In this document: positions 29,804-29,867 of the stretch, piece after piece | How positions within the stretch are numbered: the stretch's first letter is position 1 | Layout of the letters: every line of letters starts with the position of its first letter | IMG/VR virus record: IMGVR_UViG_3300025133_000446 | Span: 1 to 29,867 of that record | Origin: a virus | Reading direction: 5' to 3' (one strand) | Length of the DNA stretch: 29,867 bases | Position numbers and translations under genes: made by a program | Notes under the pieces: generated by a model | Databases searched by the model: none | The model's input: only the letters and a program-made list of their open reading frames with translations | Told to the model about the DNA's origin: nothing

Positions 29804-29867
29804 TACGGATAACGCGCACGAATGCAGGGGGGGCGGTTCTAATCGCTACAGGGCTGCGCTACCGTAT
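29800..29867 (+). CDS. terS: 5' end of the terminase small subunit gene, running off the window end
   Basis: An ATG at 29800 overlaps the TGA of the HNH gene (ATGA), and its frame stays open for 22 codons to the last base. Joined to base 1 it continues, through a second ATG that spans the join, into the small-terminase frame at position 2. The full product would then have 151 residues, a normal size for P27-like small terminases. The ATGA coupling matches the overlap style of the other late genes. I infer circularity from this; a chance open frame of 68 bases is possible. Confidence 0.5.
   Translation, partial: MIRITRTNAGGAVLIATGLRYR

Overview
The window looks like the complete genome of a small tailed double-stranded DNA phage with a long, probably non-contractile tail. 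All genes I can support read on the + strand. The two ends appear to join. The HNH endonuclease gene ends at 29803, an ATG overlaps its stop at 29800, and that reading frame runs off the right end and continues in frame into the terminase small subunit at base 1. HNH - small terminase - large terminase is the usual phage order, so I read this as a circularly permuted (or circularised) genome of about 29.9 kb. Base composition is moderate (low 40s % GC by eye, not computed). Start codons often have GGAG/AAAGG Shine-Dalgarno sequences, so the host uses them. The tail genes (DNRLRE-type domain, NW..G.P..TD beta-structure modules, cysteine-rich proteins) remind me of phages of Planctomycetota or similar bacteria, but the host call is weak.

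Layout. (1) 1-8774, packaging, head and connector: TerS, TerL, HK97 portal, prohead protease, a tiny membrane protein, major capsid protein, connector gp6-like, head closure, gp10-like, tail completion DUF3168, tail tube, and two tail chaperones that look joined by a -1 frameshift. (2) 8775-16600, tail: tape measure, then six tail-tip or fibre genes chained by ATGA or TAATG overlaps, and a metallophosphoesterase. (3) 16601-16991: non-coding, with nested inverted repeats and a candidate promoter. (4) 16992-18744: small early genes, many with cysteine knuckles, separated by near-identical structured leaders. (5) 18825-26107, replication and recombination: Sak4-like RecA ATPase, SSB-like DUF669 protein, an IbrB/ParB-like protein, an unnamed protein, an IbrA-like PAPS-reductase-family protein, a replication initiator whose gene carries an iteron array, a DnaJ-type zinc protein, a RecE-like exonuclease and several accessory genes. 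(6) 26108-27470: a second promoter-like region and small genes of unknown function. (7) 27471-27638: a TATAAT box, an operator-like dyad and an intrinsic terminator. (8) 27639-end: sigma-like protein, Hjc-like resolvase, candidate holin/lysis proteins and HNH nuclease, leading through the join into the head genes.

How it may work together. No DNA polymerase, primase or helicase gene is recognisable. The initiator gene contains eight 11-bp units followed by an AT-rich stretch, which suggests lambda-like theta replication that recruits host replication proteins. Sak4, the DUF669 SSB, the RecE-like exonuclease and the resolvase form a recombination set. The sigma-like gene stands first after the terminator, so it may control the late transcript that runs through lysis, packaging, head and tail genes. 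I found no integrase and no recognisable endolysin.

The most unusual signals are the in-gene iteron array, the IbrB-X-IbrA-like cluster behind an RNA element whose 5' arm complements its own ribosome site, and the duplicated 87-nt leader around a small-gene cassette.
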